Assembly: GCF_019733395.1 (NCBI RefSeq)
Contig: NZ_JAIHOO010000001.1
Location: 4,821,394-4,885,393, forward strand
Length of the DNA: 64,000 bases
Origin: Lysobacter sp. BMK333-48F3
GTDB taxonomy: Bacteria; Pseudomonadota; Gammaproteobacteria; Xanthomonadales; Xanthomonadaceae
Reading direction: 5' to 3'
Position numbers and translations under genes: made by a program. The notes under the pieces are model-generated. The model saw only the letters and a list, made by a program, of their open reading frames with translations. It made no database searches and had not been told where the DNA came from. This document shows positions 38,575 to 46,049 of this stretch, in pieces (position 1 is the stretch's first letter; each line of letters starts with the position of its first letter).

Positions 38575-39233
38575 CGGATCGTCTCCAGTCGTTGCCGCAG
38601 GTTCAACAGCATCGAAGCGGTCGCGCCCCAGATGCGCTGGTCCGGCCAGCGGTACTCGAGCACGTGGCGCGCGCGGCCCTTGTAGTCGAGCGCGCGGGTG
38701 GTGAGATTGTCGGGGTCGAGCAGGAACGCCAGCGGCACTTCGAACACTTCGGCCACTTCGTTCGGATCCGGCCGGGCGACGTAGCCCGGGTCGATCGTCG
38801 CCACCAGCGGCAACACCCGGAAGCCGGTGATGGTGACCAAGGGGTCGAGGAAGCCCAGCGGCGCGATCAGCGCGCCCGGCACGCCGATTTCCTCCTGGGT
38901 TTCGCGCAGCGCCGCGGCGACCGCGTCGACGTCGTCGGGTTCGATCCGGCCGCCGGGAAAACTGACCTGGCCGCCGTGCTGGCGCAGCCCGTCGGTGCGC
39001 CGGGTCAGCAGCACCTGCACGCCGTCGGCGCGCGGCACCAGCCCGACCAGCACCGCCGCCTGCGCGCGCAAAGTGTCGTCGGGCAGCAGGCCGCTGAGGT
39101 CGTCGAGGTTCCAGCCGTCGCTCTCCGGCGCGGCGTCCAGCGGATGCAGCGCGGCCAGCAGACGGATCCGCGCGGGCGAATCGGCGGCGAGGAATTCGGC
39201 GCCGAAGCCCTCGGCGAACGCGGCCCGGCTCAT
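38571..39233 (-). CDS. Nudix hydrolase, CoA pyrophosphatase type
   Basis: 220 residues. The Nudix box GGRIEPDDVDAVAAALRETQ-EEIGV is preceded by LLTRRTDGLRQHGGQVSFPGG, the CoA-specific signature (LLTxR-x(4)-LRxHxGQVxFPGG) of NudL/YeaB-type enzymes. It should cleave CoA or acyl-CoA to 3',5'-ADP and 4'-phosphopantetheine. It overlaps both neighbours by four bases, so it is co-translated with the DUF1289 gene before it and the sulfurtransferase after it. Confidence 0.9.
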   Translation of the reverse strand: MSRAAFAEGFGAEFLAADSPARIRLLAALHPLDAAPESDGWNLDDLSGLLPDDTLRAQAAVLVGLVPRADGVQVLLTRRTDGLRQHGGQVSFPGGRIEPDDVDAVAAALRETQEEIGVPGALIAPLGFLDPLVTITGFRVLPLVATIDPGYVARPDPNEVAEVFEVPLAFLLDPDNLTTRALDYKGRARHVLEYRWPDQRIWGATASMLLNLRQRLETIR

Positions 39234-39427
39234 CGGCCCGTTTCGCGCAGCGGCAGCACCTGCTCCATCAGCCGCAGGCGCTCGTCGTCGTTCATCTGCG
39301 ACCAGCGCGCGATCTCGGCCGTGGTACGCAAGCAGCCCTGGCACAGGCCGTCGTCGCCGAGTTGGCAGATGCCGATGCAGGGGCTCAGCACCGCGCGGAA
39401 AGTCGTCATGTCGTCCAACCTGGCCAT
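39230..39427 (-). CDS. DUF1289 small Cys-containing protein
   Basis: 65 residues from ATG 39427; ATG 39409 (MTTFRAVLS) is an alternative with AGGTTGG upstream. The motif SPCIGICQLGDDGLCQGCLRTTAEIARW has three Cys in the C-x3-C-x7-C-x2-C-like layout of DUF1289 proteins, which may bind metal. Function is unknown. First gene of the DUF1289-Nudix-sulfurtransferase operon, overlapping the Nudix start by four bases. Confidence 0.85.
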   Translation of the reverse strand: MARLDDMTTFRAVLSPCIGICQLGDDGLCQGCLRTTAEIARWSQMNDDERLRLMEQVLPLRETGR

Positions 39428-39504
39428 GCGGCCATTGTGCCTCGCGCGGCGGCCGACCGCAGCCGGCGCGCGGACGGCGAATGCGGCGGCCGGACGGCGC
39501 CGGC

Positions 39505-39541
39505 CGCAGAAACGACTTGCGCCGGACGAGCCGGCGCAAGT
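39505..39541 (-). terminator. Hairpin downstream of the FKBP-like gene
   Basis: ACTTGCGCCGG (39515-39525) pairs perfectly with CCGGCGCAAGT (39531-39541) around a 5-nt loop. On the minus strand it is followed by CGTTTCTG, a weak T-tract. It lies 20 bp after the stop codon. Confidence 0.6.
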
Positions 39542-39560
39542 GGGTGTTGCGAAGCGGGTC

Positions 39561-40247
39561 TTACTTGACGCTGACCAGCTTGATCTCGAACTGCACCGCG
39601 ACGTTCGGCGGGAACGGAGTGCGCGGGTCGGCGCCGTAGGCCTTGTCCGACGGCAGGGTCACTTCCCACTTCGAACCGGTCGGCATCTGCAGCAGCACTT
39701 CGCGCATCGCCGCCATTTCGATCTCGCTGACCTTGATCGCCGGGATCGAGTTGGCCGGGCGCGCCTGCGCCGGACGCTCGCCGAACGGGTACGGGCCGGC
39801 CACTTCCAGGGCCACGGTGCTGGCCTGGGTCGGCTTGGCGCCGGTGCCGTTCTCGATCACCCGGTACTGCACGCCGCTCGGCAGCGCCTTCACGCCCGCC
39901 TTGGACTTGTTGGCGTTGATGAAAGCGTCGCTCTTGGTCTTGTTCTCGGACGCGGCCTTGTCCCACTCGGCCTTGGCCTTGTCCTGCTGGCGCTTCTGCA
40001 TGTTCTGCACCGCAGTGCGCAGCTGGTCGACCGGCACCGACGGCTGCTTCTTGGAGTAACCGTCCTGCAGGCCCTTGACGATGGTGTTCACGTCGACCTG
40101 TTCGCCGCTTTCCACGGCATTGCGGCCGAGGTCGTAACCGAGCGCATAGCTCAGCTTGCCCTTCTCGGTAGAAGTGTCCTGCGCGACGGCGTTGCCGGCG
40201 GTCAGAGCCAGGGCCGCAACGGCGGCAGCAATCAGACGCAACTTCAT
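39561..40247 (-). CDS. FKBP-type peptidyl-prolyl isomerase-like protein (FklB/Mip-like), degenerate site
   Basis: 228 residues with a signal peptide (1-22, NAVAQ). The helical dimerisation domain typical of Mip/FkpA spans about 28-110 (KLSYALGYDLGRNA, VNTIVKGLQDGYS, QNMQKRQQDKAKAEWDKAA). The C-terminal domain (about 118-228) keeps the frame LPSGVQYRVIENGTGAKP, LLQMPTGSKWEVTLPSDKAYG and FPPNVAVQFEIKLV. The usual YxGxLxDGxxFDS strand is replaced by LEVAGPYPFGERPAQ, and the active-site Trp region (VIPGWxE) by SEIEMAAMRE. So it is probably a periplasmic chaperone with weak or no isomerase activity. Confidence 0.82.
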   Translation of the reverse strand: MKLRLIAAAVAALALTAGNAVAQDTSTEKGKLSYALGYDLGRNAVESGEQVDVNTIVKGLQDGYSKKQPSVPVDQLRTAVQNMQKRQQDKAKAEWDKAASENKTKSDAFINANKSKAGVKALPSGVQYRVIENGTGAKPTQASTVALEVAGPYPFGERPAQARPANSIPAIKVSEIEMAAMREVLLQMPTGSKWEVTLPSDKAYGADPRTPFPPNVAVQFEIKLVSVK

Positions 40248-40487
40248 TCGGTGGAATCTCCGCTAATGGCACGGGGCGACCTGCGCCGCCCCGATCGGCT
40301 GGGGACATCGTCAACCTGTCCCGATTTGAAAGCCCTGGCTCGGTCGTAAGCGGCCGACAGGACGGGTTAGGATACCGGCGGCAGCGCTTAACCGCCACTG
40401 ACGCCGTCCCGCTACGACCGCGCCGCGGGCGCAGAGTTCCGCGGCGGGCGCGTCCGCCTCCCTTTCCCGAAACCCAACGGCCATCAC

Positions 40488-41270
40488 ATGACCGAATCGC
40501 CCCTGCTGATCGCCGATCGCGGCGCCGTGCGCCAGATCACCGTCAATCGCCCCGACAAGCTGAACGCGCTCAACGCCGCGACCCTGGACGCCCTGCTGGC
40601 CGCCTTCGAGGCCGCCGCGGCCGATCCGGCGGTGCGCGCGGTGATCCTGACCGGCGCCGGCCCCAAGGCCTTCGTCGCCGGCGCCGACATCGCCGAAATG
40701 AACGGTCTGACCCCGGTCGAGGGCCGCGATTTCTCCCTGCGCGGGCAGAAGCTGATGCGCCGGATCGAGAAAATGCCGAAGCCGGTCATCGGCATGATCA
40801 ACGGCTTCGCCCTCGGCGGCGGCCTGGAACTGGCGATGGGCTGCCACCTGCGCATCGCCGGCGACAACGCCAAGATCGGCCAGCCGGAAGTCAACCTCGG
40901 CCTGATTCCCGGCTTCGGCGGCACCCAGCGCCTGCTGCGCCTGGCCGGGCGCGCGGCGACCCTGGAGCTGTGCCTGCTCGGCGCGCCGATCGACGCCGCC
41001 CGCGCCCAGCAACTGGGCATCGTCAACCGGGTGGTGCCGGCGGCGGAGCTGGAGAGCGAAACCTACAAGCTGGCCGATCAGCTCGCCGCCTCGGCGCCGC
41101 TGGCCCTGCGCGGCGTGCTCGACTGCGTCGCGGTCGGCGGCGAATGCGGGATCGAAGAAGGCCTGGAATACGAAACCGCGCAGTTCGGCCTGATGTTCTC
41201 GACCCAGGACATGCGCGAAGGCACCGGCGCCTTCCTGGAACGGCGCAAGCCGGCTTTCGCCGGCCGCTGA
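40488..41270 (+). CDS. Enoyl-CoA hydratase
   Basis: 260 residues. Both catalytic Glu of the crotonase family are present: GFALGGGLELAMGC and IGQPEVNLGLIPGFGGTQRL. The oxyanion block FVAGADIAEMNGL and the N-terminal VNRPDKLNALN are also typical. It hydrates trans-2-enoyl-CoA in fatty acid or amino acid degradation. It is followed after 8 bp by a small uncharacterised gene and nth on the same strand. Confidence 0.93.
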   Translation: MTESPLLIADRGAVRQITVNRPDKLNALNAATLDALLAAFEAAAADPAVRAVILTGAGPKAFVAGADIAEMNGLTPVEGRDFSLRGQKLMRRIEKMPKPVIGMINGFALGGGLELAMGCHLRIAGDNAKIGQPEVNLGLIPGFGGTQRLLRLAGRAATLELCLLGAPIDAARAQQLGIVNRVVPAAELESETYKLADQLAASAPLALRGVLDCVAVGGECGIEEGLEYETAQFGLMFSTQDMREGTGAFLERRKPAFAGR

Positions 41271-41278
41271 GCCGCACC

Positions 41279-41716
41279 ATGGCCTCGTCCGCGCCCCTGC
41301 CCTGCCGCTGCGGCTGCACCGCCGACGCGGCCGTCGCGCACGCGATCGTCCTGGCCCTGGCCGAGGACGATCTCGACCGCGCGCTGGACCTGGGCCTGGC
41401 CGACGCGATCGCGCCCGATTGCGCGCATTGCGCGCCGGACTGCCGCGAGCGCCTGAGCGCGGCGCGCGAGGCGCGCCTGCGCGCGCTGGCCGCGCGCGAG
41501 CGCTACCGGGCGCGCGAAGCGCGCCTGCAACGCCGCGCCGCCGAGCGCGCGGCGCAACGCGCCGGCGTGGCGGCAACGGCCGCCGCAGTCGCGCAGGCAT
41601 CGGCGCCGCAGGCGCCTGCCGCAGCGACTGCGCCGCCGCGTCCCGCACTGCCCGCCGCCGCCGCCGCGGCCTTGGCCCGGGCCAAGGCGAAAGCCGCCGG
41701 CCGACCGCCGGACTGA
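41279..41716 (+). CDS. Hypothetical Ala/Arg-rich protein with N-terminal Cys cluster
   Basis: 145 residues from ATG 41279. The N-terminus has CRCGC at about 9-13, and a second set C-x2-C-x3-C (DCAHCAPDC) lies near 48-55, which could form a metal site. The middle is a strongly charged Arg/Ala helix (REARLRALAARERYRAREAR, about 63-95, coiled-coil-like). The tail is Ala/Pro-rich and probably disordered. It sits between an enoyl-CoA hydratase gene and nth, on the same strand and closely spaced. I do not recognise a family. Confidence 0.6.
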   Translation: MASSAPLPCRCGCTADAAVAHAIVLALAEDDLDRALDLGLADAIAPDCAHCAPDCRERLSAAREARLRALAARERYRAREARLQRRAAERAAQRAGVAATAAAVAQASAPQAPAAATAPPRPALPAAAAAALARAKAKAAGRPPD

Positions 41717-41752
41717 ACCGTTCACCCGCCCCACTGCCTCCGCATCGTCCGC

Positions 41753-42718
41753 ATGCCCAAGCCCGCCTCGCGCCAGCGCCCCGCACACCCCTCCGCCGAC
41801 TCCGGACCGAAGGCCGCCCGCTCCGCCGCAACCGCCGCGCCCAAGGCCGCGACGTCCAAAGCGGCGCCGTCCAAAGCGCTGCCGTCCAAAGGCGCGAGGT
41901 CCAAAGCCGGCACGGCCCAGCCGGCGCCGTCGAAACCGCGTCCGTCGCGATCCAAGGCGGCGACAGAGATTCCGTCGACGCCGCGCGCAGCGGCCAAGCC
42001 GAACCGGTCCGCGTCGTCCTCGCCGGCATCCAAGCCGCGCGCCGGCAAGCGCACGCCGCGCTTGAGCCCGGCCGAAGCCGAGGAGATGTTCTCGCGCCTG
42101 CGCGCGCTCAATCCGCACCCGACCACCGAACTGGAATACGCCACGCCGTTCGAATTGCTGGTCGCGGTCGCGCTGTCAGCGCAGGCCACCGACGTCGGCG
42201 TCAACAAGGCCACGCGCAAGCTGTTCCCGGTCGCCAACACGGCGCAGGCGATCGCCGCGCTGGGCGTCGAGGGGCTCAAGCCGTACATCGCCACCATCGG
42301 CCTGTTCAACACCAAGGCGGCGAACGTGGTGGCGCTGTCGCAACAGTTGCTGGAGCGTCATGGCGGCGAAGTGCCGCGCGACCGCGCCGCGCTCGAAGCC
42401 CTGCCCGGCGTCGGCCGCAAGACCGCCAACGTGGTCCTCAACACCGCGTTCGGCGAGCCGACGATGGCGGTCGACACGCATATCTTCCGGGTCTCCAACC
42501 GCACCGGCCTGGCTCCCGGCAAGGACGTGCGCGCGGTCGAGGACGCGCTGCTGAAAGCGGTGCCGGCGCAGTACCTGCAGGACGCGCACCACTGGCTGAT
42601 CTTGCACGGACGTTACGTTTGCAAGGCGCGCAAGCCCGATTGCCCGCATTGCGCGATCCGCGATCTGTGCCGCTTTACGGACAAGACGCCGGGCGAGCCG
42701 GAGCCCGTAGCCATCTGA
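41753..42718 (+). CDS. nth: Endonuclease III with long basic N-terminal extension
   Basis: 321 residues against about 211 in E. coli. The core starts near residue 103 (LSPAEAEEMFSRLRALNPHP). It has the helix-hairpin-helix LPGVGRKTANVV with the catalytic Lys, the catalytic Asp in VDTHIFRVSNR, and the [4Fe-4S] loop C-x6-C-x2-C-x5-C (CKARKPDCPHCAIRDLC). It excises oxidised pyrimidines in base excision repair. Residues 1-100 are a low-complexity Lys/Ser/Ala/Pro segment with short repeats of the type SKA(A/L)PSK. ATG 41753 is the only upstream start in frame, but an initiation nearer the core cannot be excluded. Confidence 0.95.
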   Translation: MPKPASRQRPAHPSADSGPKAARSAATAAPKAATSKAAPSKALPSKGARSKAGTAQPAPSKPRPSRSKAATEIPSTPRAAAKPNRSASSSPASKPRAGKRTPRLSPAEAEEMFSRLRALNPHPTTELEYATPFELLVAVALSAQATDVGVNKATRKLFPVANTAQAIAALGVEGLKPYIATIGLFNTKAANVVALSQQLLERHGGEVPRDRAALEALPGVGRKTANVVLNTAFGEPTMAVDTHIFRVSNRTGLAPGKDVRAVEDALLKAVPAQYLQDAHHWLILHGRYVCKARKPDCPHCAIRDLCRFTDKTPGEPEPVAI

Positions 42719-42758
42719 TTCGCAAGGAAATCCGATTCGACGCAGGACGGTTGCGCCG

Positions 42759-42776
42759 GCGTCATCGCGCGGTCAT
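42759..42776 (+). promoter_or_regulatory. Candidate PhoB box upstream of the porin gene
   Basis: GTCAT at 42761-42765 and again at 42772-42776 are spaced by exactly 11 bp, the PhoB repeat period. An A/T-rich stretch (AAATAAG) follows 10 bp later and could be the -10. Only two units are visible, so this is weaker than the sites before the pstS genes. Confidence 0.45.
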
Positions 42777-42863
42777 CCCGGAGAAATAAGTCAGATCTGT
42801 CACATTTACGCAACTTTCACACCCTAGCCTGCGCGCCATCACTCCACGCCTCAGGGCTAGACC

Positions 42864-44138
42864 ATGAAACTCTCGCGTAACACCCTCGCCGTAGCGTTGC
42901 TCGCCGTGCTGGCCGCTCCCGCCGCGCATGCCGAAGTCGCGCTGGACGTCATCGGCGACTCCGAAGTCTCCTTCGAAGGCCTGCTGCAGGCGGATTACAA
43001 CGATTTCAACAGCGACGTCCTGAACCTCAACGCCGACCTGCCGGACGGCAAGGACAGCGACAACGAGCTGCGCCGCGCCGAGCTGGTCCTGAAGGGCAAG
43101 GGCCCGGGCAACATCGAGTGGGTCGCCGGCTACGACGCCAAGGCCGACAAGTTCCTCGACGTCAACGTCAAGTACAAGCTCGGCGGCGACAGCAACCACT
43201 ACATCCAGGTCGGCCAGTTCAAGCAGCCCAACAGCCTGGAAGAGCTGTCCTCGACCAAGAACAACGACTTCGTCTCCAAGGCGATGGTCACCAACACCTT
43301 CGGCGTCGCCCGTCGCCTCGGCGCCGCCTACAGCTACGGCACCAACGACTGGAGCATCACCGCCAGCTACTTCGGCCGCGAGCTGACCCGCAACCTGGCG
43401 CACGGCGCCGGCTTCGGCCTGCGCGGCACCTTCGCCCCGATCAACGAGAAGGGCAACCTGCTGCACTTCGGCCTGTCCTACGTCGACCTCGACACCGACG
43501 CCGACACCGCCCGCATCCGCACCCGTCCGCAGGCCGACCTGGCCGCCGGCCGCCTGGTCGACACCGGCAACATGCTCAACGTCGACCGCCAGAACACCAT
43601 CGGCGCCGAGGCAATGTGGGTGCGCGGTCCGTTCAAGCTGCAGGCCGAGTACATGCGTTCGGAATTCGACCGCTACGCGACCCGCGCCAGCACCCAGCCG
43701 GGCAAGAAGTTCACCGGCGACAGCTGGTACGTCAGCGGCGTGTGGAACATCACCGGCGAAACCTGGGGCTACAAGGCCGGCGTGCCGACCACCCCGCTGC
43801 CCGACGAACCCGCCAGCGGCATGTGGCAGGTCGGCGTGCGCTACGACAAGATCGACCTCAACGACGGCTCGCTGCGCCCGGGCGCGACCCCGACCGCGGC
43901 GCCGATCGTCGCCGGCGTGCTCGGCGGCGAGATGGACGCCTGGACCGTCGGCGTGAACTGGTACTGGCGCTCGAACTTCAAGTTCATGCTCGACTACTCG
44001 ATGGTCGACAGCTCCAAGTACATCGGCCGCACCAGCGCGACCTACTCGCAGAACCCGCGCTACAACAACCGCACCTTCAACCGCGTGGTCGACGACAGCC
44101 CGAACATCATCACCGCGCGCGTCCAGTTCTACTGGTAA
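42864..44138 (+). CDS. Phosphate-selective porin OprP/OprO family
   Basis: 424 residues with a signal peptide (1-23, AAHA-E). Alternating beta-strand pattern throughout and a C-terminal aromatic residue in ARVQFYW, as required for BAM-dependent outer-membrane insertion. Family blocks include GLLQADYNDF near the N-terminus, RRAELVLKGKG and GQFKQPNSLEELSSTKNNDF. OprP/OprO porins form trimers that pass phosphate or polyphosphate. It is the first gene of the phosphate block, with a candidate pho box upstream and a terminator after it. Confidence 0.92.
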   Translation: MKLSRNTLAVALLAVLAAPAAHAEVALDVIGDSEVSFEGLLQADYNDFNSDVLNLNADLPDGKDSDNELRRAELVLKGKGPGNIEWVAGYDAKADKFLDVNVKYKLGGDSNHYIQVGQFKQPNSLEELSSTKNNDFVSKAMVTNTFGVARRLGAAYSYGTNDWSITASYFGRELTRNLAHGAGFGLRGTFAPINEKGNLLHFGLSYVDLDTDADTARIRTRPQADLAAGRLVDTGNMLNVDRQNTIGAEAMWVRGPFKLQAEYMRSEFDRYATRASTQPGKKFTGDSWYVSGVWNITGETWGYKAGVPTTPLPDEPASGMWQVGVRYDKIDLNDGSLRPGATPTAAPIVAGVLGGEMDAWTVGVNWYWRSNFKFMLDYSMVDSSKYIGRTSATYSQNPRYNNRTFNRVVDDSPNIITARVQFYW

Positions 44139-44183
44139 GCGGTTCCGGTCATCTCTCCCCCTCCGATCGGCGACGGTCGTTAC

Positions 44184-44213
44184 GGGCGCGGCGCTGCCGC
44201 GCCCTTATTTTTC
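44184..44213 (+). terminator. Terminator after the porin gene
   Basis: GGGCGCGG (44184-44191) pairs with CCGCGCCC (44197-44204) around a 5-nt loop and is followed by TTATTTTTC. It separates the porin transcript from pstS1. Confidence 0.88.
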
Positions 44214-44232
44214 CCGCGCCACGGCCCGCGCC

Positions 44233-44283
44233 GTGTCATCCGGCTGTCACATAAGTGCCTCGCAGCGGTCATCGGACCGTTAT
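44233..44283 (+). promoter_or_regulatory. Multi-unit PhoB box upstream of pstS1
   Basis: Five 7-bp units recur every 11 bp: GTGTCAT (44233), CTGTCAC (44244), GTGCCTC (44255), CGGTCAT (44266) and CCGTTAT (44277). The first, second and fourth are close to the CTGTCAT consensus. This is an extended tandem pho box about 50-100 bp before the GTG start. Confidence 0.82.
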
Positions 44284-44334
44284 CAAATGCGCGGCAACGG
44301 TTACGTGCCAGCCGTCTCTTTTCAGGAGCCCACC

Positions 44335-45354
44335 GTGTTCAAGTCCCTGTCCTTCCGCCTGAGCGCCATCGCCATGGCCAGCGCGCTCGCCGTCACCGCG
44401 CAGGCCGCCGACGTCACCGGCGCCGGCGCTTCCTTCGTCTACCCCGTGATGTCGAAGTGGTCGGCCGACTACGCCAAGACCACCGGCAAGAAGGTCAACT
44501 ACCAGTCGATCGGCTCCGGCGGCGGCATCGCCCAGATCAAGGCCGCGACGGTCGATTTCGGCTCTTCCGACGCCCCGCTCAAGCCCGAGGAACTGGCCAA
44601 GTTCGGCTTGGCCCAGTTCCCGTCGGTGATCGGCGGCGTGGTGCCGGTGGTCAACGTCCCGGGCGTGGCCTCCGGCGCGATGAAGCTCGACGGCGAGACC
44701 CTCGCCAACATCTTCCTCGGCAAGGTCACGATGTGGAACGACCCGGCGATCGTCGCCCTCAACGGCGGCCTCAAGCTGCCGGCGAAGAAGATCACCGTCG
44801 TCCACCGCTCCGACGGTTCGGGCACCACCTTCAACTTCGTCAACTACCTGTCCAAGGTCAGCGGCGAGTGGAAGAGCTCGGTCGGCGAAGGCACCGCGGT
44901 CAAGTGGCCGACCGGCATCGGCGGCAAGGGCAACGAAGGCGTGGCCGCCTACGTCAAGCAGATCCAGGGCGGCATCGGCTACGTCGAGCTGTCCTACGCG
45001 CTGCAGAACAAGATGGCCTATTCGCGCCTGAAGAACGCCGACGGCAAGTACGTGCTGCCGACCGACGAGACCTTCTCCGCCGCCGCCGCGAGCGCGCAGT
45101 GGGCGACCGCCAAGGATTTCTACCTGGTCATGACCAACGCGCCGGGCGAGAACTCCTGGCCGATCACCGCGACCAACTTCATCCTGATGTACAAGCAGCC
45201 CAAGAACGCCGCCGGCGCCAAGAACGCCAAGGAATTCTTCCGCTGGGTCTACGCCAACGGCGACGCTCAGGCCAAGTCGCTGGACTACGTGCCGCTGCCG
45301 GACGCGCTGGTCAAGCAGATCGAGACCTACTGGTCGGCGAACATGAACTACTGA
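44335..45354 (+). CDS. pstS: Phosphate-binding protein PstS (soluble, first copy)
   Basis: 339 residues from GTG 44335, chosen because CAGGAG is 8-10 nt upstream and a signal peptide (1-24, TAQAA) begins there; longer frames would run through the pho box. Phosphate-site motifs are VTGAGASFVYPVMSKW, YQSIGSGGGIAQI, VDFGSSDAPL and HRSDGSGTTFNF. It lacks a lipobox, so it is a soluble periplasmic binding protein. It shares long stretches with the second pstS, evidence of tandem duplication. A terminator follows the stop codon, so pstCAB may depend on the promoter of the second copy. Confidence 0.96.
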   Translation: MFKSLSFRLSAIAMASALAVTAQAADVTGAGASFVYPVMSKWSADYAKTTGKKVNYQSIGSGGGIAQIKAATVDFGSSDAPLKPEELAKFGLAQFPSVIGGVVPVVNVPGVASGAMKLDGETLANIFLGKVTMWNDPAIVALNGGLKLPAKKITVVHRSDGSGTTFNFVNYLSKVSGEWKSSVGEGTAVKWPTGIGGKGNEGVAAYVKQIQGGIGYVELSYALQNKMAYSRLKNADGKYVLPTDETFSAAAASAQWATAKDFYLVMTNAPGENSWPITATNFILMYKQPKNAAGAKNAKEFFRWVYANGDAQAKSLDYVPLPDALVKQIETYWSANMNY

Positions 45355-45414
45355 TCGGTCCGGAGGCGACCGGACCGGGGGGTTATCGGTCGCCGCCAGG
45401 GGAAGCAGATCGCG

Positions 45415-45444
45415 CAACGGGCCTTCGGGCCCGTTGTTGTTTTT
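45415..45444 (+). terminator. Terminator after pstS1
   Basis: CAACGGGCC-TTCG-GGCCCGTTG is a perfect 9-bp stem with a stable TTCG loop, followed by TTGTTTTT, 61 bp after the pstS1 stop. Confidence 0.92.
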
Positions 45445-45472
45445 GGGGATTGGGGGCGGGGCAGCTAAATCC

Positions 45473-45565
45473 CTCCTGCCGTCGTTCCCGCGAAGGCGGG
45501 AACCCAGGGCTACACCGAGGCAGGGCGCTGAAGTCTCTGGATCCCCGCTTTCGCGGGGATGACGG
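45473..45565 (-). repeat. MITE-like double-hairpin element, inverted copy
   Basis: 93 bp with a GTTCCCGC...GCGGGAAC hairpin at one end and ATCCCCGC...GCGGGGAT at the other. It is the reverse complement of 45656-45748 with one mismatch seen. Confidence 0.92.
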
Positions 45566-45600
45566 CCTGGGAGTTTCAGCCCGCATCCCAAATCCCAATC

Positions 45601-45906
45601 CCGAATCCCGACGCCGGGGCGTTTGTGACCGCCAGACCGCAGCCCGCCCCCAACACCGTCATCCCCGCGAAAGCGGGGATCCAGAGACTTCAGCGCCCTG
45701 CCTCGGTGTAGCCCTGGGTTCCCGCTTTCGCGGGAACGACGGCAGGAGAGGATGCCGCTCTCCCACACCGTCATCCCCACGATCGCACCATCCCGCCCCC
45801 CGATCCCCCGATCCTCAGGGCCGCGAACGCCCTCCCGTATCGCCCGTGCCGCGGTCACGCCCGAATCCCGACGCCGGGGCGTTTGTGACCGCCAGACCGC
45901 AGCCCG
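45601..45906. repeat. 46-bp direct repeat, 260 bp apart
   Basis: 45601-45646 and 45861-45906 are identical (beginning CCGAATCCCGACGCCGGGGC and ending CGCAGCCCG). They bracket the plus-oriented MITE-like copy, so the segment between may have been duplicated or could be lost by recombination. Confidence 0.92.
45656..45748 (+). repeat. MITE-like double-hairpin element, direct copy
   Basis: 93 bp, the inverted twin of 45473-45565. Between its two hairpins lies the spacer CTTCAGCGCCCTGCCTC, also found (one base different) in the copy at 47176-47281. Confidence 0.92.
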
Positions 45907-45970
45907 ACCCCGCCAAACCGCGACGTCCGGCACCCGGAACGGCGCTTCGCTACAGATTCATTACCGATCC

Positions 45971-45999
45971 ATGTCATAGCGGTGTAACAAAAAGATCAT
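45971..45999 (+). promoter_or_regulatory. PhoB box upstream of pstS2
   Basis: ATGTCAT (45971), GTGTAAC (45982) and AGATCAT (45993) recur every 11 bp with A-rich spacers (AGCG, AAAA). This is a good three-unit pho box about 50 bp before the pstS2 start. Confidence 0.78.
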
Positions 46000-46049
46000 C
46001 AAATGGCGCCACCCAGCCGGCGCCCACGCCGGCCCCTCCTGGAGCAGTC

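Larger units (their letters stand above)
45355..46049. other. 695-bp repeat-rich spacer between pstS1 and pstS2
   Basis: Holds a terminator, a 93-bp element present in two inverted copies, a 46-bp direct repeat and the pho box of pstS2. No gene is supported. Confidence 0.8.
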
